Shown piece after piece: positions 11,721-22,790 of a stretch of 64,000 nucleotides of DNA. Location: positions 2,852,001 to 2,916,000 of the forward strand of contig NC_065873.1 in the NCBI RefSeq assembly GCF_933775445.1, given 5' to 3'. The number at the start of each line of letters is the position of its first letter. Position 1 is the stretch's first letter. A model generated the notes under the pieces. It was not told where the DNA came from and made no database searches. It saw nothing but the letters and a program-made list of their open reading frames with translations. This DNA is from Argentina anserina. Taxonomy: Eukaryota; Streptophyta; Magnoliopsida; Rosales; Rosaceae. A program made the translations under genes and the position numbers.

Positions 11721-12434
11721 CATTAAAATTTTTTAGCTTAACCTAATTTGTACAAATTTCCGCGTAGACGACAATGCATATGAATATGGTTCGCGGACGT
11801 CGATATGCATAATATGCCATTATTTCATTATGAAATTAAAACTTGGATATAAACTAAGCTAATATATATCAGACCAGTGTAACATACTGGTACTTTATTT
11901 TTCTAGAAGATGGAAAAATGCTAGTTATATATGTACTAGCTAGGATTATGTACGTTATCGTGATTCGTACGTAAGTGCAACCTTGATTCATCAAGACTTG
12001 TCTGATTATACAGGAACAATGCTAGTATTACTTAATTTTCCTGGAGAATTTTCAACTTCGTTACCCGACCTTGGCCTTATCACATACTCACAATGCCCAA
12101 ACCACACGGCAAAAGAGAGAAGTCATGCAGATCGCGTATGATGGCTCTTTATCTTATCACCATACAATATTTCTTATTAAGAGGTTACGTACTGTTGAAG
12201 CAGTAAAAGGATGTAGGCCAAACGTTTTAATATATATCATCGATAGTCCATAATTTTGAGTTTTTGACCAAGTATTGAACGTGAATATACGTGGATGCAA
12301 GTTTTACGAAGCTGCGCTGCCTGTAACACCTTTTATTTTTTCTCTTCAAGAAGCAACTAAACATGGATTAACTGGCTCCTACTGATTGGACAAATGATCA
12401 CCTTGATCCTTCGTCTAATTAAAAAAGCGACCGA

Positions 12435-12435
<1 letters not shown>
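11721..12435. other. intergenic, no gene seen
   Basis: AT-rich sequence without recognisable genes or repeats with defined ends. Confidence 0.4.

Positions 12436-12467
<32 letters not shown>
12436..12467. repeat. (TA)n microsatellite
   Basis: An uninterrupted AT dinucleotide run in intergenic DNA. Confidence 0.9.
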
Positions 12468-12471
<4 letters not shown>

Positions 12472-12791
12472 CTCGGCTAAACCCTACTACTGTTAAAAAC
12501 AAAAACCCGTACTATTAGGAGTATTAGCCCTAGCTACTCTGCAGAGTAGAGAACAGATCGATCGAGATCGTGACGTTTAAGTTGACGGCCGGAATATGTG
12601 GGTTGACGATCTTATATATAAAGTGGGTTGATTTAATTAGGTTGGTATACAGAAAATAAGGGCAGGCATTGACCCTGACTTTGACTCGTGCTAATTCTTG
12701 CCGACTTGAAATTTGAATACCGTCCATCTGTTTTATTATAGATGACGGTTTCGGGCATGCATATGGTTGGAATTTTCCTGTCCACTTTGAG

Positions 12792-12795
<4 letters not shown>

Positions 12796-12863
<68 letters not shown>
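12796..12863. repeat. long (TA)n microsatellite
   Basis: A long uninterrupted AT dinucleotide run immediately before a MITE. The open frame read through it (a run of Tyr-Ile) is an artefact. Confidence 0.95.
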
Positions 12864-12870
<7 letters not shown>

Positions 12871-13262
12871 ATCAAGAGTGAAATTTCACTCTGAAATTAC
12901 AGAATCAAGTTCCAATTTTGGCACACTTTTCGGTCAAATGTTTTCACCTTAAGCGATTCAATATTTAGGTATGGTATTTAAGATCATCTCTCCAAAGTTT
13001 CATCCAATTTGACAATGGTTTGAGCTTTCAAAATTGAGATTTACACGAACGGTTCACATTGAACAGTTTTAATTCATTAATTGATTTAATTTAATTTCAA
13101 TACCTTAACGATGTCCGAATTAGATGAAATTTTGTAGAGATGATCTTGAATAGCATACCTCAATATTGAATCGCTTAAGGTGAAAACATTGACTGAAAAG
13201 TGTGCCAAAATTGGAACTTCACTCTGTAATTTCATAGTGAAGCTTCACTCTGGATAGAAACT
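12864..13262. mobile_element. MITE with long inverted arms, family A
   Basis: A fold-back element of about 400 bp embedded in TA repeats. The left end begins AGTCTCTATCAAGAGTG; the right end, reverse-complemented, begins AGTTTCTATCCAGAGTG. The arms match over roughly 150 bp or more, including CACACTTTTC and TTAAGCGATTCAATATT. It has no coding capacity. A second copy lies at 52146-52532 and a shortened one at 13285-13444. TA flanks suggest the Tc1/mariner superfamily, but the TA repeats around it hide any target duplication. Confidence 0.75.
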
Positions 13263-13284
13263 GTATATATATATATATATATAT

Positions 13285-13444
13285 AGTCTGAGTGAATCTT
13301 CATTTTGAAATTCTAATTTTTACACACTTTTCGGTTAAATTTTTTCATTACAAATTATTCAATATTTAGATATGTTATTAAAGATCATCTCTGTAAAATT
13401 TCATCTAATTCGATTATCGTGAAAATTCACTGTGAATATGAACT
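13285..13444. mobile_element. shortened MITE copy, family A
   Basis: About 160 bp starting AGTCTGAGTGAATC, with ACACACTTTTCGGT and AAGATCATCTCTGTAAA as in the neighbouring complete copy, and ending near GAACTG. The middle is missing. Confidence 0.6.
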
Positions 13445-14018
13445 GTATATATATTGAGTGACCGGTCATCGTTCTTTTTTTGAATTGGTATGTTTAGTTT
13501 ATCACATTGTGCACTTCTATATATACAATACAATGAAAACAATTGAATAGAGACAGATGCGAGCTAGTTTACCTGACCATACAAGAGATCCAATAACAAA
13601 ACGACGAATTAAGTAAAGGGTGGTCAAAATTAGCAGAAGGTCTATCCCACTAGTTACGTTATATACTAGCTAAAACGAACAAAATGCTAATTGAAAGAGA
13701 TAAAAACATGAAGAAAACCTCCTCCGTTGTATGTATACTAGTTTAATAATATAAGATTGGTTACAAGTTGTCGAAAATCAACTGCACAAGAAGAATGCTA
13801 CACGTATGACGTAAAACATCAAGGAAAAAACGAAAAACAATACACTATACACGTACGGGGAGATTAATTAGTACGTACATATACATATACCGGTCGATGA
13901 AACTAGCATGGCTGTTGAAGTTTCATTTATTAATGTTGATCAGACATATTCTTTTTCCTAGAGTTTTTATTTCAAAGAGTTGCATCTGTATATACATGAC
14001 ATATAGTTTTTTCGATTA
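13445..14018. other. intergenic, no gene seen
   Basis: AT-rich DNA between MITEs. No credible open frame. Confidence 0.4.
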
Positions 14019-14738
14019 GTATATATCAATGTTCTAAAAACGGTCTAGGCGGCCGCCTAGGCGCTAGGAGGTCACCCACCGCCACGCTTTTTGCCTCGGC
14101 GGCCATCTGTGGCGTTTTGTGAATTAGGCGGTCATAGGCGGTTCTAGGCGGTCTTAGGCGGCCGCCTAGGCGGTTCTGAGCGGTCTTAGGCAGTCACATT
14201 CAGTCCTAGGCGGTCCTACGCGGCCCTATTCAGTCTTAGGCGATCTAATTGGCTTTATTCAGTCCTAGTCGGTCAACCATTATTTGACAATAAAAAAAAC
14301 TAAAAGAGGCTGCAGCTCTCACTCTTTGTCTATTTTCTGAAAACTGAATCTCATCAATAGAAGAAGATGAAAGAAATATGAATATTAAGTTTGAGTCCGA
14401 TACTGAATGAGTTAGGAAATAATTTGGAGAGAAATAAATTGAGATTTAGTATTATCGCACTTGTTTCATTATTTATATTTTCTTCAAATATTTTTATGGA
14501 CTTTCTACTTAAGTTATGTGAATTTAGACTATTTTAAGTATTTTTAAAATTAATACTAAACATTATTATATATTTTTAATTATTAAAATAGTTTAAATAT
14601 ATGTATAAAAATAAATAAAATATTTAATAATTCAAAACCGCATAGGCGCCACCTAGGAGGCCGCCTAACCGTCTAGGCGCTAGGAGGTGGTTGTCCGCCT
14701 GTATACCGCCTAGCGCTTTTTAGAACCTTGGTATATAT
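14019..14738. mobile_element. hAT-like non-autonomous element
   Basis: A 704-bp element at 14027-14730 flanked by identical 8-bp repeats GTATATAT (14019-14026, 14731-14738). The left end CAATGTTCTAAAAACGG pairs with the reverse complement of the right end, CAAGGTTCTAAAAAGCG, with one mismatch in the first 13 bases. Subterminal regions carry many CTAGGCGG and GGCCGCCTAGG motifs around an AT-rich core. No transposase frame. Since TA repeats are common here, the 8-bp duplication alone is weak, but the inverted ends support it. Confidence 0.75.
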
Positions 14739-14918
14739 ATACATGCATGATAGTTAATAAACCTTACTATCTGCACGTTGTTCTGCTATATTAGAAAGAG
14801 TGTTTTCCCAGCAGATCTCTTCAATAAAGGACCAAGTACATCTAACGACTTAATGATCGAGTTGCGGACTGGCCGCTTGGGACAGCAACTATTCTAGCAA
14901 GAAAAAGAACCAAGAAAA

Positions 14919-14919
<1 letters not shown>

Positions 14920-14961
<42 letters not shown>
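14920..14961. repeat. (TA)n microsatellite
   Basis: An uninterrupted AT dinucleotide run about 220 bp upstream of the BSP gene at 15181. Confidence 0.9.
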
Positions 14962-14965
<4 letters not shown>

Positions 14966-15104
14966 CATGATTTCTAATGCACTTCTATGGAACTACATGG
15001 AAGAAGAGTTTAGAAAACCATCGAATTCCAGGCCAATAATTCAACTTTAGAACAATTCAATCTTGCGTATTTCCTTTATGTAGAATATCACGCACGTACC
15101 TCTC

Positions 15105-15112
15105 TATATAAA
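15105..15112 (+). promoter_or_regulatory. TATA box of the second BSP gene
   Basis: TATATAAA within CTCTATATAAACCATAGAG, the core promoter shared by the BSP copies, 68 bp from its last base to the ATG. Confidence 0.7.
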
Positions 15113-15180
15113 CCATAGAGTAGATAGCAAATTCTGTACAATACCCGAAACCAAGAAAAAAAGGTTCTCGATCTACAACT

Positions 15181-15996
15181 ATGGCACTCAACAATAGTTT
15201 CCTTGTTTCTCTTCTCATAACACTTGCAGGTCTTCACGCCGCTCATGCAGTTGACTACACAGTCACTAACAACGCTGGATCAAGCGCTGGTGCCGTCCGA
15301 TTCAACAACGAGATCGGAGCAGACTACAGCTTGCAAACGCTAGCCTCTGCGGCTGACTTCATATGGAAAGTCTTCCAGCAAAGCGCGGTTGCTGATCGAA
15401 AGAGCGTAGACAAAGTCAGCTTGTTCATCGACAACATGGACGGCGTAGCGTATGCTTCTAACGGCGAGATTCATGTTAGCGCCAGCTACATAGCAGGCTA
15501 CTCAGGTAGCGTTTAATTAAACTAACTCTCAGATTGTCATTCTGAACTCCTAAGTAAATTTCTCGTTATTTTCAAACGCTAAGTAGTTATATAACTTGCC
15601 AATGACGATAGCATGATACGTTGTTCTTTCACTCTTTCAGGCGACGTGAAGAAGGAGTTTACAGGTGTGCTCTACCACGAATCGACGCACGTATGGCAGT
15701 GGAATGGGAATGGTCAAGCCCCAGGTGGTTTGATTGAAGGAATTGCAGACTTTGTGAGGTTGAGGGCTGGGTATGCACCGAGTCACTGGGTTCAACCAGG
15801 TGATGGAGATAGATGGGACCAAGGTTATGATGTTACTGCCAGGTTTCTGGATTATTGTACTACTTTGAAAGACGGGTTTGTTGCAGAGTTGAACAACAAG
15901 TTGAAGACTGGTTATAGTGTTAACTTCTTTGTTGAAATCTTGGGGAAGAACGTTGATCAGCTATGGGCTGATTACAAGGCTAAATATGGCAAATAG
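15181..15996 (+). CDS. basic secretory protein (BSP), PR-17-like zinc metallopeptidase
   Basis: A second apparently intact member of the family described at 4808. Exons 15181-15505 and 15641-15996 give 226 residues, joined at a Gly codon (phase 1; acceptor TTTCAG). The signal peptide covers roughly residues 1-23, ending HAAHA before VDYTV. The zincin motif HESTH is at 121-125, followed by VWQWNGNGQAP and GLIEGIADFV. The C-terminus LWADYKAKYGK matches the family. Sequence around the intron (IAGYSGDVKKEF) is shared with the pseudogenes at 19691 and 49136, so this is probably the ancestral arrangement. Catalysis and defence role are inferred from family membership. Confidence 0.9.
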
Positions 15997-16212
15997 AAAT
16001 CCCCTACCTGTTTCTACACTTGTACCCAATAAATTAATACTGACTGATCAAAGTATATGAATAAATTATTGTATCAGTAAACATCATAATACGATTGATG
16101 GTGGTCAGTCATGAATCATGTGCGAAAATATCTTATAGGCTGGAATGAGTTCGCACTGGTAAATGGTTTGTGTTAGACACGCATGTATGAATCATGTATA
16201 TATTCATACCAT

Positions 16213-16894
16213 AAGAATAAATAAGGATGTAAATGAGCTGAGTTGAGCCGAGCCGAATATTACGTTGTTCATATTTGGTTCGTTTTCGTTGGATCGAGCT
16301 CGACTCGGGCCAAAATTTAATTTTTTTACTTCATGTTCAAACTCGGATCGGTTTGAAAAAACTCAAGCTAGGCTTGGTCTGACTCATTTTTTTAGATGAG
16401 ATCGAACTCGAATCGAGTCAGCTTGATCATATGACATTAAAATTTTAAAATTTAGAAATTAAAACAAAATTTCAAAATATAATGTCATTGCATCACATAA
16501 AATCTCTTTTATTTGTAATAAACTATAAATAAAAAATCAAACTCGTTATAGAACTAAAAGTCCTTAACTAATTATTCTAGAAAGAAACTTTTAAGCTCTT
16601 TCGAACTAATATTATATTTTTAAATATTATTTCTCATATAAAATTATACTTTATATATAATATAAAAGTTAATAAGTCAATCTTAATTAATAAACGAGTC
16701 GAGCTTTTAACAAGTCTAAGTTACCTCGCGAACTAAACGAGCCGAATACTTGTTGTTCAATCTCGGCTCATTTTCAAGGTCGGGCTTAATATTGAGCTCA
16801 ATCTCGACTCATTTAACTTTACGAACTCGAACCAAACGAGCTAAAAGTGAGCCGAACACGAGCGACTCGAGTCTGCTTACATCCCTAAGAATAG
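16213..16894. mobile_element. hAT-like non-autonomous element
   Basis: A 666-bp segment at 16221-16886. The left end has AGGATGTAAATGAGC; the right end, reverse-complemented, reads AGGGATGTAAGCAGACTC. Flanks are AAGAATAA and AAGAATAG, an 8-bp duplication with one mismatch. GAGCCGAG-type motifs cluster near both ends and the core is AT-rich. The short frames inside are not genes. Confidence 0.6.
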
Positions 16895-17303
16895 ATAAGG
16901 ATCTCCTTACAAGAAAAGACTTATATATAAGGGCCATTCTAAAGAGAACGTTCTCAACTCCCCTGAAGTACATACGTCTTTGTTTCTTAGTCATCACAGT
17001 CCAACGACGACGCCTCTCTTGCCGGACAGTGTCCAGGCCTCCACCTGAAGCTTCTTCTTGATAGTGTAGCAGCTAATTACCAGTTTCTAATCGGCCTTCG
17101 GTCGATTTGAAGTTTCAGTCAAGGTTGCTACCCAGAACATTCAAACTTGATCGAATTGGCTTCCATCTTCAATGAGACGTCTTCTGGTATGCCCATGACC
17201 TCAATATGGCAAAAGGAGCGCAGCTGTCGGCACCGGGTGCAGTTGAGAAGAAAGACGTCTGCACTTTTTAGGTTTGTAGACGTCCGCTTCTCAACCTCCC
17301 TAT

Positions 17304-17327
17304 AATATATATATATATATATATAGA

Positions 17328-17368
<41 letters not shown>
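17304..17368. repeat. compound (TA)n-(GA)n microsatellite
   Basis: A TA run (from about 17304) followed by GA dinucleotides to about 17368, directly abutting a MITE. Confidence 0.9.
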
Positions 17369-17371
<3 letters not shown>

Positions 17372-17755
17372 TTCCACTAAGTGATCTTTTTTTTTTTGGT
17401 ATTTTAAAAGGATAGCTCATTCACTAACTTTTTGATTACATTTTCACATCTTGACCATTCAAATTTTAGATTCCAATGTGTAAACCGCCTCTGTAAATTT
17501 CAGCAAAAATGGTGATCGTTAAGGTATCTAACTTGGTAAAAGTAATGGACGCACCAAATTTCTCAAACATAAACCGTTTATATTTATGACTTTAAATTCC
17601 AGTTTTAAATGCCTTAAACCCAAAATGGGCTGAAATTTTTCATAGGTAATCTACACATTAGACTCTAAAAATTGAACGGTGGAGATGTGAAAATATAATC
17701 GAGAAGTTGGTCAAATGACCTATCACTGTTTTAAAAAAATCCCTCAGTAGAAGAG
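17366..17755. mobile_element. fold-back MITE, family C
   Basis: About 390 bp between a GA/TA microsatellite and a TA run. The left part has ATTTTCACATCTTGACC and TAATCAAAAAGTTAG-like sequence; the right part, reverse-complemented, has ATTTTCACATCTCCACC and AACTTCTCGATTATATT. The arms are imperfect over much of the element. No clear target duplication because of the flanking simple repeats. Confidence 0.55.
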
Positions 17756-17758
17756 ATA

Positions 17759-17789
<31 letters not shown>

Positions 17790-19618
17790 CTTTCTTTCAT
17801 GTCCTGCGTCTATTCTGCAAACATATCATCATGTTCTTGGCTCTACTCGATCTTGTAGGCTGTGGCTAGCAAGCTAGCTGACATGTTCTGATGTTCGTAC
17901 CAAAAGCTGGAAGTTGGAATATCCTTCTTTCTTCTTTCTAGCTTTTTTTTTTGGCAAGTTCTTCTTTCTAGCTTTTTGACGGGCGGGATATACATATTTG
18001 AGTTAAGTTTTTTGAATGAGAGTTTTTATTCATACCTCTTAAAATAATACTTCAATTTCTTTTTTTTTTCAAGTTTATTTTGATTTTTTCAACGTATATG
18101 AAATTATTAAAAATATATATTAGAGTGAAAAAACATCAAATAGCGAATATAAATGATTTTTTTCTTTTTCGTCAATTCATTTTTATTTATTTATTTCAAG
18201 AAAACCCCAATTCAGAATAATAAATTGAATAAGATGATTTAATTAATTTCATTTTTTATTATAAAAATATAATAAGTAACATTATTTAATCTTCATGTAT
18301 TAATTGAAAACTACATATAATTTTTTGATAAACGTCGATTAGGACCTGAGAGAAAAAATTGTTCAGTAGATATTATAATTTTTTGTGCTTATTTTATCAT
18401 TCGGTGAGTTTCATATCAATGAATGAACAAAAATAATATTATTAATTATGAATTTAGGAGTGAAAGAGAAACTTAATTTGAGGATGAATTATGTAATTAT
18501 TAAGAATTTTTCGAGTTGTTTATAATAATTGAATAAAAGTAGAATTAGAAATATATTAATGGATAATATATTGATTTGATATCTAATAATGATATATTGG
18601 GCATTTCAGAAAAGTAGAAATGTCTAAATAACATTAGTGTTTGTAAAAGTAAAATTGAGGTTGACGAGCTTTAAATATCATTTTTTTAGATATGAAAGAA
18701 GTCAGTTGAAGGGTCAACGTGTTAATTATGCATGTCGAGTTTCCTCTTGAAGAATTGCGAGTTTCCTTAATTATGAAGGCACATTGAGTTTCCTCTTGAG
18801 CACCCAGCTCCGAAGAGGACAAAGTAGATGATCGATCCTTTGATTGATCCCTTCCAAATTTTATAAAAGAGGATATACCTTCCAAATATCATCTTCTGCT
18901 TGCATTGGATGACCTTTTTTGTTTTTTTTTTTTGGAATTATGACCTATTCCTTAATTGAGCCAAACTTAGCGACAGTGTTCAGAGATAACTAGAAGAAGC
19001 TCGATCGGCTAGACCGCGCTTTTGGACCATATCAGAGTTGGGTCATTCCTTGCGCATTGAAAGATCTACTGCAGCTTGGAATCACATTTTACAGGCAGCA
19101 AATGAATTATTGAGCGATTGCTTCAATTTTTCTTGAGTTTTGAAAATAATTATCCTTCCAGGTTGCTTTCGATGGTGGTAGGTGAAAGAGGGCTCTTTAA
19201 ATTTTTTCTTTTTTCTTTTGCTTTTAAGTATTAGGTGATGGGAGAGCTTTTTTTTTGGGTTAAAGGTAATGGGAGAGCTTAGATAGACCTACATTCCAAA
19301 AGGGTCTACCTAAAGTCTGAAACATGAGTTCATTTTTTATATCCATATTTTCTTTTGGACAATAACCATCCACCTTCATCTTTTTATGTGTTTGAGAATT
19401 TTGAACGTAAGAGTTTTCCATCAGTTTTCCCTTTGATTCAGGTCAGAACAAGAAAAACCATAATAACCACGTACTCTCTGGTCCTTGAGTCCTTCGATAA
19501 AATATTTTTAACGTTTCAGATGTTTTATGTATTAGCATAGGTTCTAGAACTTTCCAGAGTTAGATCAAATTTAAACAAAAAAAATTAAAAAAAATCTTAG
19601 CTTTAGTGTAGAATATCA
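17790..19618. other. intergenic, no gene seen
   Basis: Very AT-rich DNA between the MITE and the BSP pseudogene. Several short frames occur but none has recognised motifs or splice context. Confidence 0.4.
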
Positions 19619-19690
19619 CTATAACCATGCATTTCTTAGCGCATTCTGCACAAACCCAAAAGTCCAAAACCAAGAAGCTTCTCTACAATT

Positions 19691-20953
19691 ATGGGTCTTA
19701 ATGATATTAATTTTCTTGTCTGCCTCCTCATAACACTTGTAGGCGGCCTTCATGCTGCGCATGCGGTCGAATACAGAATCATCAACAACGCCGGATTGAG
19801 CGCCGGTGCCGTCCGATTCAACAACGAGGTCGGAGTAGATTACAGGGTGCAAACCCTAGTCTCTGCTAGTCTGCTACTGAATTCATATGGAAAGTCTTCC
19901 TGCAAAATGAACCTGCAGATAGAAAGATGGTAGACATAGTCAGCTTGTTCAGCTTCCGGCAGTGATATCCATCTTAGTGCTTCCTACATAGCAGACTACC
20001 CAGGTACTATGATATTAAATTAGCTCTTAGTTTGTCATTTAAATAAAAATCTCGTGCATTATTTTCAAATTCAGGTATTTCTATTTTTGCCAATGACAAT
20101 ATATAGTTTTCCTACCTTCTATGTAGCACCGACACTTCTAGGCCGGAGTGTCGGAGTGTCCGACACTTCCCGACACTCTGACACTTCCCCAACATGCCAC
20201 GTGGCGTGTCAATAATATTGACTTTTCCGACACTTCTCTGATACTTTGATCGACACGTCACATCATCATTTTAGATTAAAACAAAAAACAAAACAGAATT
20301 AACCCAAGTTTTATTTCAGTCCCATCGTTTTACTTTTATTCATTCCTTATATTTATTTCTTTTAAATTGTTATGCAATGGACGGAACTTGAATCTTTTAT
20401 GTATTATTTCATGTTATATATTTTTTGCATTAATAAATATATTAAATTATATATAAATTGCCGTGTCGACGCCGTGTCGGAATCTAAGTTTTTTAAATTT
20501 GCCATGTCGCGGTGTCGCGCCGTGTCGGTGTCGCAGTATTGGTGTCGGTGTCGGTGCTACATAGCCTACCTTGTCTTTTCAGGCGATGTGTAGAGGGAGA
20601 TTACGGGTATCCTCTACCACGAATCGACTCATGTACGTATGGCAGTGGAATGGGAATGGTGAAGCCCCACGTTGGTTGATCGAAGGAATTGCAGACTTTG
20701 TGGGTTGATGGCTGGGTATCCTGCGACTAACTGGGTTCAACCAGGTGGAGGTTATCGCCGGGAACAAAGTTATGATGTTACCGCTAGGTTTTTGGATTAC
20801 TTGAATAGTTTGAAAGAGGGTTTTGTTGCAGGGTTGAACAACAGGTTGAGGACTAGCGATAGCCCCTTTGAAATTAATGGCTACTTTCAAGAGATTTTTG
20901 GGAAGAATGTTGATCAGCTCTGGGCTGATTACAAGGCCAAATATGGCAAATAG
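19691..20953 (+). pseudogene. BSP (PR-17-like) pseudogene with several lesions
   Basis: A broken paralogue closest to the gene at 15181. Exon 1 starts at 19691 with an intact signal peptide and the conserved LSAGAVRFNNEVG stretch. A small insertion near 19865 then shifts the frame, and about 30 bp are missing after AGCTTGTTC (near 19950). Exon 2 starts at 20583 after TTTTCAG but has TAG as its third complete codon. Four extra bases follow HESTH (CATGTACGTATGG), and one base is lost near 20702, which restores the frame to the end LWADYKAKYGK. The intron carries a 446-bp hAT-like insertion. The active-site DNA is still readable, so inactivation may be recent. Confidence 0.9.
20111..20572. mobile_element. 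hAT-like non-autonomous element in the pseudogene intron
   Basis: A 446-bp element at 20119-20564 with perfect 17-bp terminal inverted repeats, CTATGTAGCACCGACAC and its reverse complement. It is flanked by identical 8-bp direct repeats CCTACCTT (20111-20118, 20565-20572). GTGTCGG motifs are crowded near both ends. The 8-bp duplication and end type fit hAT. It has no transposase. Confidence 0.88.
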
Positions 20954-21955
20954 AAGTCCCTAGCTAGCTACGTTTATCACCAATATAATCAATCAGTACC
21001 GACTTATCTTGAATAATTGTATCAGATGAATTGAATAAATCATTGTGTCAATGAATATTATGCACAAATTGTTGGCAGTAGACTATGTAGAGTCGTGTAT
21101 TTCTGCTAAATTTCGTCTAGCATGTAATGTATAGCTAACTATTTTGCTTAACATGTGTGTCAAAAATAGTATAATTAAGCTTACACTTGCAGGGTGAAAC
21201 TGTTATGTCTCAATTTGGCACGAAGCCCGGTGAATCGTAATATCTCATGCATGTTGGAATTCAAAGCAATGGGAGGCCGATCAGACAAATTGACTTTCAC
21301 GAAGGATCGGTATAAAACTTCATTCGATTCTGTGATCATTATACACCGTGATAACTCCATTGCACCATGAGGCCGGACTAATCATTTTGGAGATAGTTGG
21401 AAAAAAAAAATCGGATGACCACAGACAGACAAAATTAAGCACCCAAACCAAATTATTAAGTTGATTATCAACAGTGTATTGTCCATTAATTAATGGAGCG
21501 TGAATTTTTTAATTAACCATCCCATAATATATTTTCCGCGTATGAATATGGTCTAGTAGCCATTTCACATTTTCACTATATGCATGTATACTTGTATTGA
21601 TCATCATGCATAATAATGAATTTTCTATTTAGACTTCGTATGCAACGTCATTAGTGATGGTTATCGACTTATTGGGGTCTTCCTGCTTGTTTAGCTTAAC
21701 TTAATTCGTACCTGGCAATTCTCTTTTCTTGTTAGCGTAAAGACTAAGGTCTACTTTGGTACAACTTCACTTTTAAAAAAATTAGCTTCTAGGTTGACTT
21801 TTAAATTTCATAATATTTGGTAATTTCAGAAAAATCAATTTTTTATAGAATTTATATGTCACTCGCTGAAAACTATTTTTATTGAAAGCTCAATAAATGT
21901 TAATATTTTTCTGTAAACTCTCAAATAACTCACTTATCTATAAAAAGAATTATAC
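20954..21955. other. intergenic, no gene seen
   Basis: AT-rich DNA after the BSP pseudogene, no genes recognised. Confidence 0.4.
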
Positions 21956-21959
21956 ACCT

Positions 21960-22790
21960 TATGAATAGCATATGTGGGGAAACAACTTTTTTAGGGGGTT
22001 TGTCCAAGTGAAGAACCCTAGTATCAGAGCTCTGCTATCCTTTGTGCGGCGGCATATGCTCTTTCCAAGGCTCAGCCCGCTACAATCCGAGGCTTCCGAT
22101 GTGTTCTCTCCACTTGAAGCCGACCAGACGCTCTATTCCATGGCAAGCATCCCTATTGTTCTACCATGGTGGTACTTTGGGGTCCTTACGTCGGTTTACT
22201 CTGAGTTTGGTGAATCTATATTTCAGGGAGTCAATCCTTCGTCAGACGAGCTTGCCCCATAGTGTCGGTGTATGGGAGAGATTTTGGGTTGTTGGTGGTG
22301 GTGTTGAATCAATCTGGCTTAGGGTCACACCAGATCCGATGTGTCGGCTAAGGACTCTGGCCAACTTCAATTAGATCTGGGGACGAGGTCACAAGAAGGT
22401 CCTACTCCTTTCTCCGGCTTTGGTTACTTCAAAGACAGGATGCAAGAAGAGGTGGCTTGGTTATAGGGGTTGGGTGTGGCGTCTCTCCCTGTCAGAAGTC
22501 GGCGACGCAATTTTGGGTTTGGATTGGCTTCTATCGGGTGCGCAGATCAGTTTGTGGTATGTGGGTTTGGGCTTCTACTGGCCTGTGGAACTAGTTGCTC
22601 ATGTCCATTCAATGTTAGGTCTGTATCTAGGATCCTGGCGAACGATCTTTGCACACTGATTACTTCGATGATATGAGAGGTTCCTCTTGAGGGTGGCTCC
22701 TCAAGATGCTTTGAACACACTCTTGATTTAGTCGAAATAAGTGAGCCTCGTCTCACAGTTCTCTGGTTCTCTTTTTTGTCATTAACCATA
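21960..22790. other. less AT-rich island, possible transposon relic
   Basis: An 830-bp stretch with markedly higher GC than its surroundings and several overlapping open frames on the plus strand (up to 110 codons), none with a domain I recognise. The composition suggests the remains of a non-LTR element or a captured gene fragment. I could not define ends, a poly-A tail or target duplications. Confidence 0.3.

Noticed and set aside
12633..12875. Minus-strand frame with a run of Tyr-Ile
   Set aside because: It is a read-through of the TA microsatellite with no other protein-like sequence.
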